From contig NZ_JACSQK010000001.1 in NCBI RefSeq assembly GCF_014836675.1, positions 304,620 to 368,619 on the forward strand: 64,000 nt of DNA, given 5' to 3'. Origin of the DNA: Comamonas avium. GTDB taxonomy: Bacteria; Pseudomonadota; Gammaproteobacteria; Burkholderiales; Burkholderiaceae_C. Made by a program: the position numbers and the translations under genes. How positions within the stretch are numbered: position 1 is the first letter of the stretch; every line of letters begins with the position of its first letter. The notes under the pieces are model-generated. The model was not told the origin of the DNA and did not search any database. It saw nothing but the letters and a program-made list of their open reading frames with translations. Of the stretch, positions 25,520 through 34,765 are shown piece after piece.

Positions 25520-26026
25520 GTGCATTCTCAGAGCAACGCCGCGCGCCGGTCACTGTGGCGCATGCAGGCAGGCATGGCGATTTTTTGGATGGTGGTGCTG
25601 GGTGTGATGTATGTGGCCATGGACCGGTACTTGCAGCCCTCGGCCTCCGTGATCACTTCTGACGGAGGGCTGCAACTGCAGCGCCACCGGGATGGGCACT
25701 TTTATGTAGACGGCAGCATCAATGGTCAGCCTGTGCTGTTTATGGTGGACACGGGTGCTACGTCGATTTCCGTAACCGATGCCCTGGCTCAGCGCGCAGG
25801 TCTTGAAGGTGGAGAAGTAGTCCAGTTTCGCACCGCCAATGGCGTGCGCATGGGGCGTCTGGTGCGTGCGCAAAGCGTGACTGTAGGGCCGTTGCAAGCG
25901 CGCAATTTGACCGTGGGCACCGGCTATACCGGCACCAGCGAACAAGACGCTCTGCTGGGGCAGAACTTCTTGCGCCAGTTTGATGTGCTGATGCGTGGAG
26001 AAGTTATGGAGTTGCGGCCTCGCTAA
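25520..26026 (+). CDS. Retropepsin-like aspartic protease (TIGR02281 type), membrane-anchored
   Basis: This 168-aa protein has one N-terminal membrane helix (MAIFWMVVLGVMYVAMDRYL) followed by a periplasmic clan-AA aspartic protease domain with the catalytic motif FMVDTGATSISVT and the later DALLGQNFLRQFDV (the hydrophobic-hydrophobic-G psi loop). Such single-domain proteases would work as dimers; substrates are unknown. The GTG start at 25520 has GGGGAG upstream; an internal Met before the helix is also possible. Confidence 0.83.
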   Translation: MHSQSNAARRSLWRMQAGMAIFWMVVLGVMYVAMDRYLQPSASVITSDGGLQLQRHRDGHFYVDGSINGQPVLFMVDTGATSISVTDALAQRAGLEGGEVVQFRTANGVRMGRLVRAQSVTVGPLQARNLTVGTGYTGTSEQDALLGQNFLRQFDVLMRGEVMELRPR

Positions 26027-26031
26027 ATATT

Positions 26032-26070
26032 CATAGCTGTTAACGCACGCTTTAGATGTGCTAACAGCCA
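26032..26070. repeat. Dispersed repeat copy (TAGCTGTTAACGC)
   Basis: ATAGCTGTTAACGCACGC is followed by a reverse arm GTGCTAACAGC, giving a GCTGTTA/TAACAGC hairpin. It lies between the convergent protease and chemoreceptor genes and could act as a terminator because T-rich sequence follows. The 13-mer at 26034-26046 is identical at 47042 and 48367. Confidence 0.6.
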
Positions 26071-26096
26071 TTTTTATTCCAGTTTTTGATGTGTGG

Positions 26097-27716
26097 TCAC
26101 GCTGCAATGGCAAGCGTGGGTTCTTTGGTCTCCCGCAAAACCTCTACGGACACAAACCGCGATGGCATGGTGAACTGCTTGACCGCCTTGTCCAGCACGC
26201 TGGCCTGGTCGTGCAGCGACGATGAAGCCGCACTCGATTGCTCCACCAAGGCTGCGTTTTGCTGGGTCATCTGCTCCAGTTCATCGACTGAGCGCATCAC
26301 ATTGGCAATCTGGCGGTGCTGCACGTGTGTGGCTTCGGTGATTTCGGCAATCACCTGGGCCACGCGGTCAACGCTGCCCACAATGTCATCCATGGTGCTC
26401 CCCGCCTGGCGCACCAGCGATGTACCGCTGTCGACACATTCTGTGGATGCGGTAATCAGCGCCTTGATTTCGCGGGCCGCCTCGGCACTGCGTCCAGCAA
26501 GTGAGCGCACTTCGTTGGCCACCACGGCAAATCCCCGGCCTTGCTCGCCTGCGCGGGCGGCTTCCACTGCTGCATTCAGTGCCAGGATATTGGTTTGAAA
26601 GGCAATGCCGTCAATCACTCCGGTGATTTGGGCAATACGCTCAGAGCTGTGTGCAATTTGCTGCATGGTGTGCACCACGTTGGCGGTCACTTGCTTGCCA
26701 CGCTGTGCCACATTGGTAGCAGCCTGCGCTTGCTGGTGGGCCATTTCGCTGGATTGGGCGCTGTGTTGGACGCCCTGACCCAACTCTTCCATCGCGCCTG
26801 CAGTGGTTTGCAAATGGGTGGCTGTGCCTTCGGTGCGCTCACTCAGGTGGTGGTTGCCACTGGCAATTTCTGCACTGGCGGTAGAGACCTGACCTGCCGC
26901 TGCCTGCACTTGCGCGACCAAGCTGCGCAGAGCGCTTTGCATCTCGGCCATGGATTGCACCAGCTGACCCACTTCGTCTCGGTTGAGCGGCACGATATCC
27001 TGCGATAAATCTCCTGCGGCCACCCGCTGGGCCATTTTGCGAGCCATTTGCAAGGACCGCATGATGTTGCGCACACTCAAGACTGTGATGGGCAGCATGA
27101 CGAAAATGGAGGCCAAAACCACTGCTGCCATCAGCATTTTCATGTGCAGGGCTTGCTGTGCAATGGTGGCGCGGCCCGTTTCTAGCTCAGACTGGGCCTG
27201 CATGACCGCTGCGCCCAGCAGTGCATCGGCGTCATGGATGGCGCTGCGCACCACCTCAGCTTGCTCGGCGCCTTCCGCCGGGCTGACCAGACCTTTGCGC
27301 ACTTGTTCCATGACAGGGGCGAGATCTTCACCGTAGCGCTCCAGTGAGGTGCTGACGACGTTGAGCTTTTGCGCATATTCGGAGGAGGGCGGTTGCAGCA
27401 TCAGCAGCATCTGGACACGCTCTTTGAGGCTGGCAAGAGTGGTTTGCCAGCGTCCCAGCATTTCTGCGACCATGTCCGAGTTGTCGGAATTGACAATCGT
27501 GTTTTTTTCGGCCAATTGCACATTCCCTAAGTTGGTGCGCAGCTCGCTGATGTCTACCAATGTCTGCACCCGCGTGGTGAAGATATCTTCTACTGTCTTG
27601 CGCGTTTGCTCTAAGGCATAAAACCCTGCCCCGCCAATAATGACCAGCATGGCCAGGCAAAACAGGGTGCCGCAGTAAAGACGGCTTTTGATCGACAGGT
27701 TGGCTACAAACTTCAT
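26097..27716 (-). CDS. Methyl-accepting chemotaxis protein
   Basis: This 539-aa inner-membrane chemoreceptor has TM1 [20 protein letters not shown] (residues about 13-32), a periplasmic four-helix-type sensor to about residue 190, TM2 [20 protein letters not shown], a HAMP domain, and a cytoplasmic signalling coiled coil. The coiled coil contains the highly conserved hairpin [26 protein letters not shown]. The start at 27716 ([13 protein letters not shown]) has GGAAGGG 7 bases upstream; the open frame runs back to 27872 but overlaps the trpB remnant and lacks a ribosome site. The ligand is unknown. It would signal through CheW/CheA, which are not in the window. Confidence 0.92.
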   Translation of the reverse strand: MKFVANLSIKSRLYCGTLFCLAMLVIIGGAGFYALEQTRKTVEDIFTTRVQTLVDISELRTNLGNVQLAEKNTIVNSDNSDMVAEMLGRWQTTLASLKERVQMLLMLQPPSSEYAQKLNVVSTSLERYGEDLAPVMEQVRKGLVSPAEGAEQAEVVRSAIHDADALLGAAVMQAQSELETGRATIAQQALHMKMLMAAVVLASIFVMLPITVLSVRNIMRSLQMARKMAQRVAAGDLSQDIVPLNRDEVGQLVQSMAEMQSALRSLVAQVQAAAGQVSTASAEIASGNHHLSERTEGTATHLQTTAGAMEELGQGVQHSAQSSEMAHQQAQAATNVAQRGKQVTANVVHTMQQIAHSSERIAQITGVIDGIAFQTNILALNAAVEAARAGEQGRGFAVVANEVRSLAGRSAEAAREIKALITASTECVDSGTSLVRQAGSTMDDIVGSVDRVAQVIAEITEATHVQHRQIANVMRSVDELEQMTQQNAALVEQSSAASSSLHDQASVLDKAVKQFTMPSRFVSVEVLRETKEPTLAIAA

Positions 27717-27825
27717 CCCAAATCCCTTCCATGTGCACCGCAACTTGTGGCTGCGATAGATGTAAGCATTCGTTGCAACATTCGCGCCAGCCATCGGGTT
27801 GTGGCGGTAAATGTTGAGAGTGGGC

Positions 27826-28330
27826 TTAGAGACCCAGAATTTTTGCAAGATAGTCGGCGTCTTTATCGCCACGACCAGACAGGCTGAACAGAATGTGATG
27901 TGCTCAGATCAGCGTGGAAGCCATTGCACATGGCCTATCCCACGGCGTGTGCGATTTTCAGTGCAGCAATGTTCAGCAATGGCCATTTTTTTCATGAATT
28001 TGGTCAGCAATGGTTCTCCCAGACAGTGGTTGTTTTTGTGCGCGCCTGCGCGTCTGTGTGGTTGAGGTCTTCACGCTTTAGGTGAATTTGCGCACCACCC
28101 AGCAGTGCAGACCGGCGTTTGGTGTGAAAAATGGGGCTGGGCCGTCTCACATAGCTGGCGAATAGCTCCACCAGCTCACCTTGAAAATTTTGCCGCTGGG
28201 CAATCTGTGCGTAGACAGGGTTGATGTCATCCATCGCCTGCTTCAGATGTGGCGTCACCAAGTGGTCACCGTAGGGGCCGAAAAACCCCTGATCATCGTG
28301 CATGGGAGCACTGTTGGAGGGTGTGTTCAT
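27826..28330 (-). pseudogene. Decayed tryptophan synthase beta-chain gene (trpB-like)
   Basis: The N-terminal part reads MNTPSNSAPMHDDQGFFGPY, then SYVRRPSPIFHTKRRSALLG and AQIHLKREDLNHT, the PLP-lysine approach of TrpB (KREDLNHTGAHK). There a short insertion shifts the frame; the next frame continues GAHKNNHCLGEPLLTKFMKK. About 250 residues are then missing, and a third segment resumes as IAALKIAHAVG-stop-AM and finally [22 protein letters not shown] at 27826. An intact TrpB is about 400 aa, so this copy has frameshifts, a large deletion and a stop and cannot be functional. No trpA or trpI is near, so it was probably a second, non-biosynthetic copy. Confidence 0.85.
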
Positions 28331-28532
28331 GTTGGGGCTGTGTTCACAATAGGTGTAAGAGGTTCACCCATATTGATAGCACACGATGTTTGTTCTCCAC
28401 CATGGGCGATTGCCCGGCTTGTCAGAGCTACGGTGGTGGGATGGTGGATTCTTTATCGTTGCTTGTGTGCGGTTTGATAGCCGATTGCGGCACTAGGTCA
28501 GCACACTGACACCAGTCAACATGCCGACTGCT

Positions 28533-28985
28533 CTACGCCAAATTGGCTGGAATGTCTGCTTCCACCAGCAAACTCAACAAATGCAGCGATTGCTGCCAGC
28601 CCAAATAGCAGGATTCCACGGGAATCATCTCAGGCAGGCCTTCTTGGACGATCTGTATTTCCGTGCCACAGGCAACTGCGCGCAGGTCGACTGTGGTGAT
28701 CATGCTGCCGGGCAAACCGGGATCGTCAAATTGGTCACTGTTGCGAATGCGGGTGTTGGGTACCAGCTCTAGATAGACGCCACCAAAGCTGCTGCGCTCA
28801 CCAGTGCTCAGGTTGATGAAGGCCATGCGAAAGTGCCCCCCGGGGCGTGCATCCATTTCCTGTACTTCGCAGACAAAGCCGTGTGGAGGCATCCATTTGA
28901 CGAGGGCTGCAGCGATAGTAAAGGCGCGGTAGATGCGTTCGGGTGGCGCCTGAAGTACGCGGTGCAGCTGAATGGTGTGCGGCAT
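28533..28985 (-). CDS. SRPBCC/AHSA1-domain protein (START-like fold)
   Basis: This 150-aa protein starts MPHTIQLHRVLQAPPERIYR, typical of activator-of-Hsp90 (AHSA1)-like SRPBCC proteins, followed by KWMPPHGFVCEVQEMDARPG and GHFRMAFINL, and ends with LGWQQSLHLLSLLVEAD, the usual terminal helix (W..SL..L). The fold binds small hydrophobic ligands; the function is not known. The start at 28985 has AGGAGAT upstream; the longer frame to 29099 has no such site. Confidence 0.85.
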   Translation of the reverse strand: MPHTIQLHRVLQAPPERIYRAFTIAAALVKWMPPHGFVCEVQEMDARPGGHFRMAFINLSTGERSSFGGVYLELVPNTRIRNSDQFDDPGLPGSMITTVDLRAVACGTEIQIVQEGLPEMIPVESCYLGWQQSLHLLSLLVEADIPANLA

Positions 28986-29432
28986 GGCTGGATCTCCTGA
29001 ACATTGAGCGAGCAGAACCAGCCTAGCTTCATCGTGGAAGCAAAGCGAGTCAAACCCATGGCGGCGAAATGGCAAAACAGGTACCACTGGTGCAGCCATC
29101 TGAGCGGTAGCGAACGAGCACTGGTTACTTCACTCAGGACGGGCCAGGGGTGCCCACGCAAAAGGTTGGAGAAGCGTGTGAGCGATATTTTTAGGACTGT
29201 TTCAATGAATGTGCGCAGGCCTGAGCACCCAGACGATAGGTTGTACCTGTCTATGCCGCAGGGTGTCACCAGCAGGGCTGTAAGGCTTGTCAGTGGTGCA
29301 GCAGGGTGGGGTGTCTTGTGCAGCTACACACGAGAGCGCCATGCTGCCTCCAGTCATGACGCTTATAGGTTGCAAGCTGCGCAGCGTTGTCTGCGCGGCC
29401 TGCCCTTGCGGAAGTCAAAAAGTATCAGAGCA
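28986..29432. other. Non-coding stretch
   Basis: These 447 bases lie between the SRPBCC gene start and the end of mmsB. Open frames here have no family resemblance and overlap called genes. The first bases hold the SRPBCC ribosome site and presumably its promoter. Otherwise I see nothing in it. Confidence 0.5.
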
Positions 29433-30329
29433 TTACTGCTTTTGCAGCAGCTTGATCACGCTGGAGAAGTCTTCTTTGCCATTCCCTGCAATGCTGTGCG
29501 CTGCATAAATGGCGCGTGCCATGCCGCCCAGCGGGGTGCTGGACTGGGTTTGGATAGCGTTTTCTTGTGCCAGCCCCAAGTCCTTGAGCATCAAGTCGGT
29601 GCCAAAGCCACCGACATAACCTTTGCTAGCCGGAGCGGCCTCGTGCACGCCTGGAAAAGGGTTGTACTTTTCCAGCGCCCAGTTTCCACCCGAGCTGCGG
29701 CGCATGATTTCGCTCAGCACTTTTGGGTCTAGTCCGTTGGCTACGCCCAGAGCGATGGCCTCGCTGGTGCCCACCATCAATATGCCCAGCAGCATGTTGT
29801 TGCAGATCTTGGCAGTCTGGCCTGCGCCGACGGTGCCAGCGTGGAAGATGTTGGCACCCATTTTTTCCAGATAAGGTTTCGCGCGCTCCAGTTGCGATGC
29901 AGTGGCACCCACCATGAACGTGAGCGTACCGGCAATTGCGCCGCCGGTGCCGCCAGAGACGGGAGCGTCAATAAAGTCGATACCTGCGGCATCAGCTGCT
30001 TTGGCCACTTTTTGGCTGGTGGCGGCCGCAATGGTGGAGCTGTCGATCACGAGGGTGTCTTTGGCAATGGCTGACAGCAGGCCGGGTGCCCCGTCTTTGC
30101 CTAGAAACAGCGCTTCTACGTGCTGACTGGCGGGCAGCATGGTGACCACCACTTTGGCACCTTGGACTGCATCTTGCGCGCTGAAAGCCGCGGTAGCCCC
30201 TTCGGCCACCAGCTTTGCGACGGCATCTTTGGACAGGTCAAACACGCGCACGTCGTGCCCGGCTTTTTTCAGATTGATGGCCATCGGGCCGCCCATATTG
30301 CCCAAACCGATGAATGCAATCGTTGTCAT
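29433..30329 (-). CDS. mmsB: 3-hydroxyisobutyrate dehydrogenase
   Basis: This 298-aa enzyme oxidises 3-hydroxyisobutyrate to methylmalonate semialdehyde with NAD+ in valine breakdown. The N-terminus is a Rossmann fold (MTTIAFIGLGNMGGPMAINL). The substrate motif is DAPVSGGTGGAIAGTLTFMV, and the catalytic lysine lies in GQTAKICNNMLLG (about residue 171). The start at 30329 follows AAGGAGACAACAC. It lies on the same strand as the acyl-CoA dehydrogenase and mmsA, with two small genes between. Other beta-hydroxyacid dehydrogenases share the fold, but context supports MmsB. Confidence 0.9.
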   Translation of the reverse strand: MTTIAFIGLGNMGGPMAINLKKAGHDVRVFDLSKDAVAKLVAEGATAAFSAQDAVQGAKVVVTMLPASQHVEALFLGKDGAPGLLSAIAKDTLVIDSSTIAAATSQKVAKAADAAGIDFIDAPVSGGTGGAIAGTLTFMVGATASQLERAKPYLEKMGANIFHAGTVGAGQTAKICNNMLLGILMVGTSEAIALGVANGLDPKVLSEIMRRSSGGNWALEKYNPFPGVHEAAPASKGYVGGFGTDLMLKDLGLAQENAIQTQSSTPLGGMARAIYAAHSIAGNGKEDFSSVIKLLQKQ

Positions 30330-30363
30330 GTGTTGTCTCCTTGGGGTGGTTGTAATTGCGGTT

Positions 30364-30400
30364 TCAATAGCTGTCAGTGCTAGATGTGTACGCCTTAGAC
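30364..30400. repeat. Dispersed repeat, degenerate copy
   Basis: CAATAGCTGTCAGTGCTAGA matches the left arm of the family (compare TGATAGCTGTCAGCGCTTAT at 53871), but the right arm is degenerate. It is in the short gap between mmsB and the DUF488 gene. Confidence 0.45.
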
Positions 30401-30418
30401 GGCTCAAAGTCTTTGTTC

Positions 30419-30841
30419 TTATGCATTGCAAATGTTTGCGCTACGTGCTGCCAGCAGACTGCGCAAAATGCTGCGGTGACAGTGCGCCTCGTCTTTGCAG
30501 TAACAGCCCACGGAGAAGTTGGTCTGGTGTGACAGCGCGGCCAGCAATTGCAAGGTGCGCTCGGCAGGCGGGTGGGCCAGTTGTTTGTGAAATTGTCTGG
30601 CAAACAGTGCCCACTGCTTGTTAGCCTCTGCGGTCTGGCCAGCGTCGTATAGGCGGTGCGACTCTTGTGCCAAGGCCATTGTTTCCGGCTCGGGCGACAG
30701 TTCTGGGTACCACACATCGTAGAAATCGCGACTTGCAAACGCGGTTTTTGGCACGCCACGCGGTGGGCGGCGCACAGTGCCAATACGCAAGCCTTCGTCG
30801 GGCGTGCGTGGGGTACCGAGCTGGACGATGCGAAGTGCCAT
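30419..30841 (-). CDS. DUF488-family protein
   Basis: This 140-aa protein of the DUF488 (YeaO-like) family starts MALRIVQLGTPRTPDEGLRI, contains the conserved FYDVWYPELSPEPE segment and the cysteine region VGCYCKDEAHCHRSIL, the usual C-terminal signature (C.C.....CHR..L). The biochemical role is unknown. It is on the same strand as the valine genes but its family is not part of that pathway. Confidence 0.85.
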   Translation of the reverse strand: MALRIVQLGTPRTPDEGLRIGTVRRPPRGVPKTAFASRDFYDVWYPELSPEPETMALAQESHRLYDAGQTAEANKQWALFARQFHKQLAHPPAERTLQLLAALSHQTNFSVGCYCKDEAHCHRSILRSLLAARSANICNA

Positions 30842-30890
30842 GGTGTGTTTCCTGCGTGAGTCGAGCTTTTAAATACGGTGAAGGGCCTTG

Positions 30891-31388
30891 TTACAGCACA
30901 TCGTCGTCATCAAACACCGAGTGCTTGCGCGCAGGTGCGGCGGCGCTGGAATGGTGGGCAGCATCGCTGCCCCTTGCTTTGACAGTGCGTTGGCCTGGTA
31001 ACGTGGGCTGAGCTGCGGTGGCAGACGTCTTGCGTACTTTTTTGGGTGATGCCTTGGCCAGCGGGTTGTAAGTCAGAGCGGCATCTATCCAGTGCTGCCA
31101 TTGCTCACGCGTGGCATAGGCAGTTGGGCTGATGTAGAAGTAACCGTCCATCAATCCCCTGCTGGAAAGAGGGCGCACGCCCGGTGTTTCTGCCACTTCA
31201 GCATGGGTAACTGGCAGCAGACGCACCAATACCTCGTCACCTTCAACACCTAGACACAGCTTGCCATTGACCATGAAGACATGGCAACCAAACATGCGCT
31301 TTTCCTGCACATCACTGCAGTCTTGCAACGCACTGCGTACGGCGTCGATCAGGTGCAGGGTTTCGTCAGACAGTGGCTTGGCAGGCAT
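30891..31388 (-). CDS. TfoX N-terminal domain protein
   Basis: This 165-aa protein has a TfoX/Sxy N-terminal domain: EKRMFGCHVFMVNGKLCLGV with the M-F-G-x-x-x-F-x-x-x-G core, then LLPVTHAEVAETPGVRPL and GYFYISPTAYATREQWQHWI. The last 55 residues are low-complexity, basic and alanine-rich, ending in an acidic FDDDDVL tail. True TfoX competence regulators also have a C-terminal domain, which is absent here, so a competence role is not implied. Confidence 0.85.
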   Translation of the reverse strand: MPAKPLSDETLHLIDAVRSALQDCSDVQEKRMFGCHVFMVNGKLCLGVEGDEVLVRLLPVTHAEVAETPGVRPLSSRGLMDGYFYISPTAYATREQWQHWIDAALTYNPLAKASPKKVRKTSATAAQPTLPGQRTVKARGSDAAHHSSAAAPARKHSVFDDDDVL

Positions 31389-31454
31389 TTTGAGTTGCAG
31401 TCAAATCGGTATTTTTTTTGGTGGCGTAAGCGTGTACAGCTATGGTTGTTGAGT

Positions 31455-32621
31455 TTAGCGAATGGCCTCAGGTGCATCGCCTTCCAGCATGCGTCGCGCA
31501 ATGATGACGCGCATGATTTCATTGGTACCCTCCAGAATCTGGTGTACGCGTGCGTCGCGCACCAGTCGTTCCAGCGGGAAGTCGCGCAGATAGCCGTAGC
31601 CCCCGTGCAGTTGCAGTGCTTCGTTGCAGACCATAAAGCCAGTGTCGGTGGCAAAGCGTTTGGCCATGGCGCAATAGGTGGACGCATCGGGTGCTCCCGC
31701 ATCCAGCTTGCTGGCAGCCAGACGCACCATCTGGCGTGCAGCGACAAGTTCGGTCGCCATGTCGGCCAGCTTGAACTGCAGTGCCTGAAAGCTGGCAATT
31801 GCCTTGCCGAACTGTTTGCGCTCTTGCATGTACTGCTGTGCTTGTGTCAGAGCCCCTTGGGCTGCACCCACCGAGCAGGTGGCGATGTTGATGCGCCCGC
31901 CATCCAGCCCCTTCATCGCAATCTTGAAGCCTTCACCCTCGTGGCCCAGCAAGTGGTTGGACGGAATGCGCACATTATCAAAATTGATAACACGCGTGGG
32001 TTGGCTGTTCCAGCCCATTTTTTCTTCTTTTTTACCGTAGCTGATGCCGGGCAGGTTTGCAGGAACCGCAAATGCGCTGATACCTGCTGAGCCTGAGGCA
32101 GCTTCTCCTGTGCGTGCCATAAGCACCAGTACATCGGTGCTGCCCGCGCCGCTGATAAAGGCTTTGGCTCCATTAATCACATATTCGTGGCCCACTAACT
32201 CAGCCCGTGTCTTGAGCGAAGCCGCATCGGAGCCTGCACCTGGCTCAGTGAGGGCATAACTTGCCAGTTTCTGGCCGCTGGTCAGTGCCTCACCCCATTC
32301 AGCGCGCACGACATCGGTGGCCCAGGTGCCCAGCATCCATGTGGCCATATTGTGAATGGTAATGAAGGCGGTCGTGCTGGGGTCTACAGCAGCCATTTCT
32401 TCAAATATCAGGGTGGCATCCAGGCGGGGCAGGGCCAGACCACCAGCATTTTCGGGGGCGTACAGACCGCAAAAACCCAGTTCGCCAGCTTGAGCAATCG
32501 CTTCGCGCGGGAAGATAGCTTCTGCATCCCAGTTCGCTGCGTGCGGTGCCAGGGCGGTTTGCGCAAACTGGCGCGCTGTGTTGGCAAAGGCGCGCTGGTC
32601 TTCGGTGAGTTCAAAGTCCAT
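31455..32621 (-). CDS. Acyl-CoA dehydrogenase, probable isobutyryl-CoA dehydrogenase
   Basis: This 388-aa flavoprotein has the acyl-CoA dehydrogenase signatures ALTEPGAGSDAASLKTRAEL (FAD/substrate) and QLHGGYGYLRDFPLERLVRD, with the late QILEGTNEIMRVIIARRML; the expected catalytic glutamate is that in the EGTNE segment. The start is preceded by AGGAGACAATGCC. Position between mmsA and mmsB suggests oxidation of isobutyryl-CoA to methacrylyl-CoA in valine catabolism; by sequence alone other short branched-chain acyl-CoAs are possible. Electrons would go to ETF. Confidence 0.88.
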   Translation of the reverse strand: MDFELTEDQRAFANTARQFAQTALAPHAANWDAEAIFPREAIAQAGELGFCGLYAPENAGGLALPRLDATLIFEEMAAVDPSTTAFITIHNMATWMLGTWATDVVRAEWGEALTSGQKLASYALTEPGAGSDAASLKTRAELVGHEYVINGAKAFISGAGSTDVLVLMARTGEAASGSAGISAFAVPANLPGISYGKKEEKMGWNSQPTRVINFDNVRIPSNHLLGHEGEGFKIAMKGLDGGRINIATCSVGAAQGALTQAQQYMQERKQFGKAIASFQALQFKLADMATELVAARQMVRLAASKLDAGAPDASTYCAMAKRFATDTGFMVCNEALQLHGGYGYLRDFPLERLVRDARVHQILEGTNEIMRVIIARRMLEGDAPEAIR

Positions 32622-32674
32622 GGCATTGTCTCCTGGTCGATTGTTGTTGTTCTAGCTTGGGGCAGCCTTGAGTG

Positions 32675-33079
32675 CTAATGTGCTGCGCGCCCGTTGTGCA
32701 GCCAGTGCAGCAGGGTGGTGCGGCGGGTTTGCGTCTCTGTGTTCAAACAGTCATGCAAGAGCTGTGGCCATTCGGCGCGCTGTTCATCGGTAGCGTGGCG
32801 GGCCTTGCAGGTCTGACTGCGCTGGCGGCTCCAAGCGTTCTGGTCTTTGCGCAACGCTGGGCGCTCGTTGGCCGATAGTGCCAGCATCACATCGCCGTAG
32901 AGAATGTTCTGCGCAGTATCGGTTTGCTGAAAACGCTGGACAGCACAGGCATTGCGGCTGGCGATACTGTCTGACTGAGGGTCGCAGGCTGCGCCCGCTT
33001 GGGCAAAGCTTGTACACGGCAGCAGCAATCCCGCCAGCACGGCCAAGGAAGAGAGGTTCAAACGCATGCGTTCAATCAT
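32675..33079 (-). CDS. Small secreted protein, LprI/DUF1311-like
   Basis: This 134-aa protein has a clear Sec signal peptide (LAVLAGLLLPCTSFAQA, cleavage likely at SFA-QA) and a mature part with four cysteines in a helical pattern: ACDPQSDSIASRNAC, LSANERPALRKDQNAWSRQR and CLNTE. This is the layout of the DUF1311 domain (L...L....R..L...Q..W...R...C) found in the lysozyme inhibitor LprI. A periplasmic protective role is possible but unproven. AAGGA lies 9 bases before the ATG. It sits in the valine cluster without functional link. Confidence 0.65.
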   Translation of the reverse strand: MIERMRLNLSSLAVLAGLLLPCTSFAQAGAACDPQSDSIASRNACAVQRFQQTDTAQNILYGDVMLALSANERPALRKDQNAWSRQRSQTCKARHATDEQRAEWPQLLHDCLNTETQTRRTTLLHWLHNGRAAH

Positions 33080-33107
33080 CTCAAATCCTTGGCAATGCGC
33101 GTGCGTT

Positions 33108-34631
33108 TTACTTGAGGCTGATGGTGGTGTTCACGCCGTGACTGGTGGTGCTGTCATCAAACCAGCGGGCTGTAATGGTCTTGGTCTGGGTGTAGAACAT
33201 CACCACTTGCTTGCCGTAGGGACCAAGATCACCCAGTTTGGAAGCGCGGCTGCCGGTGAACGAGAACAAAGGTACAGGCACAGGGATTGGCACGTTGATG
33301 CCCACTTGGCCCACATCAATGTCTTCCTGGAACTTGCGCGCGGCTGCACCCGACTGCGTAAAGATAGCTGTGCCGTTGCCGTTGGGGTTTGCGTTGATAA
33401 ATTCAATGGCCTGATCGATGTTGTCGGCCGACACAATGCACAGCACGGGGCCAAAAATCTCCTGGTCATACACGCTCATGCCGGGTTTGACGCCGCTGAA
33501 AATGGTGGGGCCAACAAAGTTGCCCTTGTCGTAGCCAGCCACTTGGGGCTTGCGGCCATCCAGCTCCAGCACCGCACCATCGGCAATGCCGCGCTCGATA
33601 AGGCTTTCTACGCGTGAAAGCGCAGCGCAGCTGACCACAGGGCCTACATCGGTTGCAGCTTCGGTGCCGCCAGACACTTTCAGGGTCTTGGCCTTGGCTA
33701 CCAGATCAGGAATCCATTTCTGGCTTTCGCCCACCAGTACCACCACTGACAGAGCCATGCAGCGCTGGCCTGCTGCACCAAAAGCTGCTCCGGCCAAGGC
33801 GTTCAGTGACTGCTCTTTGTTGGCATCAGGCATGACGATGGCGTGGTTTTTAGCACCCATCATGCACTGCACGCGCTTGCCATTCAGGCTGGCGCGGTTG
33901 TAGACGTGTGTGCCGACCTTGGTGGAACCCACAAAGCTGATGGCCTTGATGTCTGGATGGTCGCAAATTGCGTTGACTGCATCTTCACCACCGTGGATGA
34001 CATTCAATACGCCCGGTGGAACGCCCGCTTGCAGCGCCAGCTCGCACAGGCGCATGGTGACCATGGGGTCTTGCTCTGAGGGCTTGAGCACAAAAGTGTT
34101 GCCAGTGGCAATTGCCATTGGGAACATCCACAGCGGAATCATGGCCGGGAAGTTGAAGGGTGTAATGCCGGCACATACCCCCAATGGCTGGTTCAGGGTG
34201 TAAGTGTCAACGCCATTGGCCACATTATTGGCCAGCTCGCCCAGCTGCAGGCTGCCAATGTTGGCAGCGTGCTCCACCACTTCCAGGCCGCGGAAAATGT
34301 CACCTTCTGCGTCGGGCAGCGTTTTGCCTTGCTCGGCGGTCAGAGTGGCCGCCAGCTCTTTCATGTTCTCGCGAATGAGCTGCTGCAGCTTCAAGAAAAT
34401 GCGGGCACGGGTGCCAATCGGGGTTTTCTTCCAGCTCTTGAACGCTTCTTTGGCGTTGCTCACTGCCAGATTGATTTCTTCAGGCGTGGCAAAAGGCACG
34501 CGGGCCAGCACCTCTTGCGTGGCGGGGTTGACCACATCACGCCATTGCGTGGTTTTGGATTCCACCAGCTCGCCGTTGATCAGCAGCTTGACGGTGGGGG
34601 CCAGCACATTCGAAGAAGTAGGTGCGTTCAT
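33108..34631 (-). CDS. mmsA: Methylmalonate-semialdehyde dehydrogenase (CoA-acylating)
   Basis: This 507-aa aldehyde dehydrogenase uses CoA and NAD+ to turn methylmalonate semialdehyde into propionyl-CoA. Marks of the MmsA subfamily: [40 protein letters not shown], the nucleophile in [14 protein letters not shown], and [20 protein letters not shown]. The start at 34631 (MNAPTSSN) follows AAGGAGACAAGCCC; the frame extends to 34700 without a better site. A divergent LysR gene lies 134 bases away. Confidence 0.94.
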   Translation of the reverse strand: MNAPTSSNVLAPTVKLLINGELVESKTTQWRDVVNPATQEVLARVPFATPEEINLAVSNAKEAFKSWKKTPIGTRARIFLKLQQLIRENMKELAATLTAEQGKTLPDAEGDIFRGLEVVEHAANIGSLQLGELANNVANGVDTYTLNQPLGVCAGITPFNFPAMIPLWMFPMAIATGNTFVLKPSEQDPMVTMRLCELALQAGVPPGVLNVIHGGEDAVNAICDHPDIKAISFVGSTKVGTHVYNRASLNGKRVQCMMGAKNHAIVMPDANKEQSLNALAGAAFGAAGQRCMALSVVVLVGESQKWIPDLVAKAKTLKVSGGTEAATDVGPVVSCAALSRVESLIERGIADGAVLELDGRKPQVAGYDKGNFVGPTIFSGVKPGMSVYDQEIFGPVLCIVSADNIDQAIEFINANPNGNGTAIFTQSGAAARKFQEDIDVGQVGINVPIPVPVPLFSFTGSRASKLGDLGPYGKQVVMFYTQTKTITARWFDDSTTSHGVNTTISLK

Positions 34632-34765
34632 TGGGCTTGTCTCCTTGTTTATAGGGTTGGGCTGGCCTTGTAAGCCATTCGTCGCATGGTAGATGTGCAA
34701 ATCTGCTTGGGCAATACGCGTTTACGCACCTTGGCTTTGCAAAAAAGCACAGGCAAACTGCGAGC

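Noticed and set aside
27717..27872. N-terminal extension of the chemoreceptor to the first start codon
   Set aside because: The extension is encoded by the trpB remnant, has no ribosome site and puts 52 odd residues before a normal chemoreceptor N-terminus.
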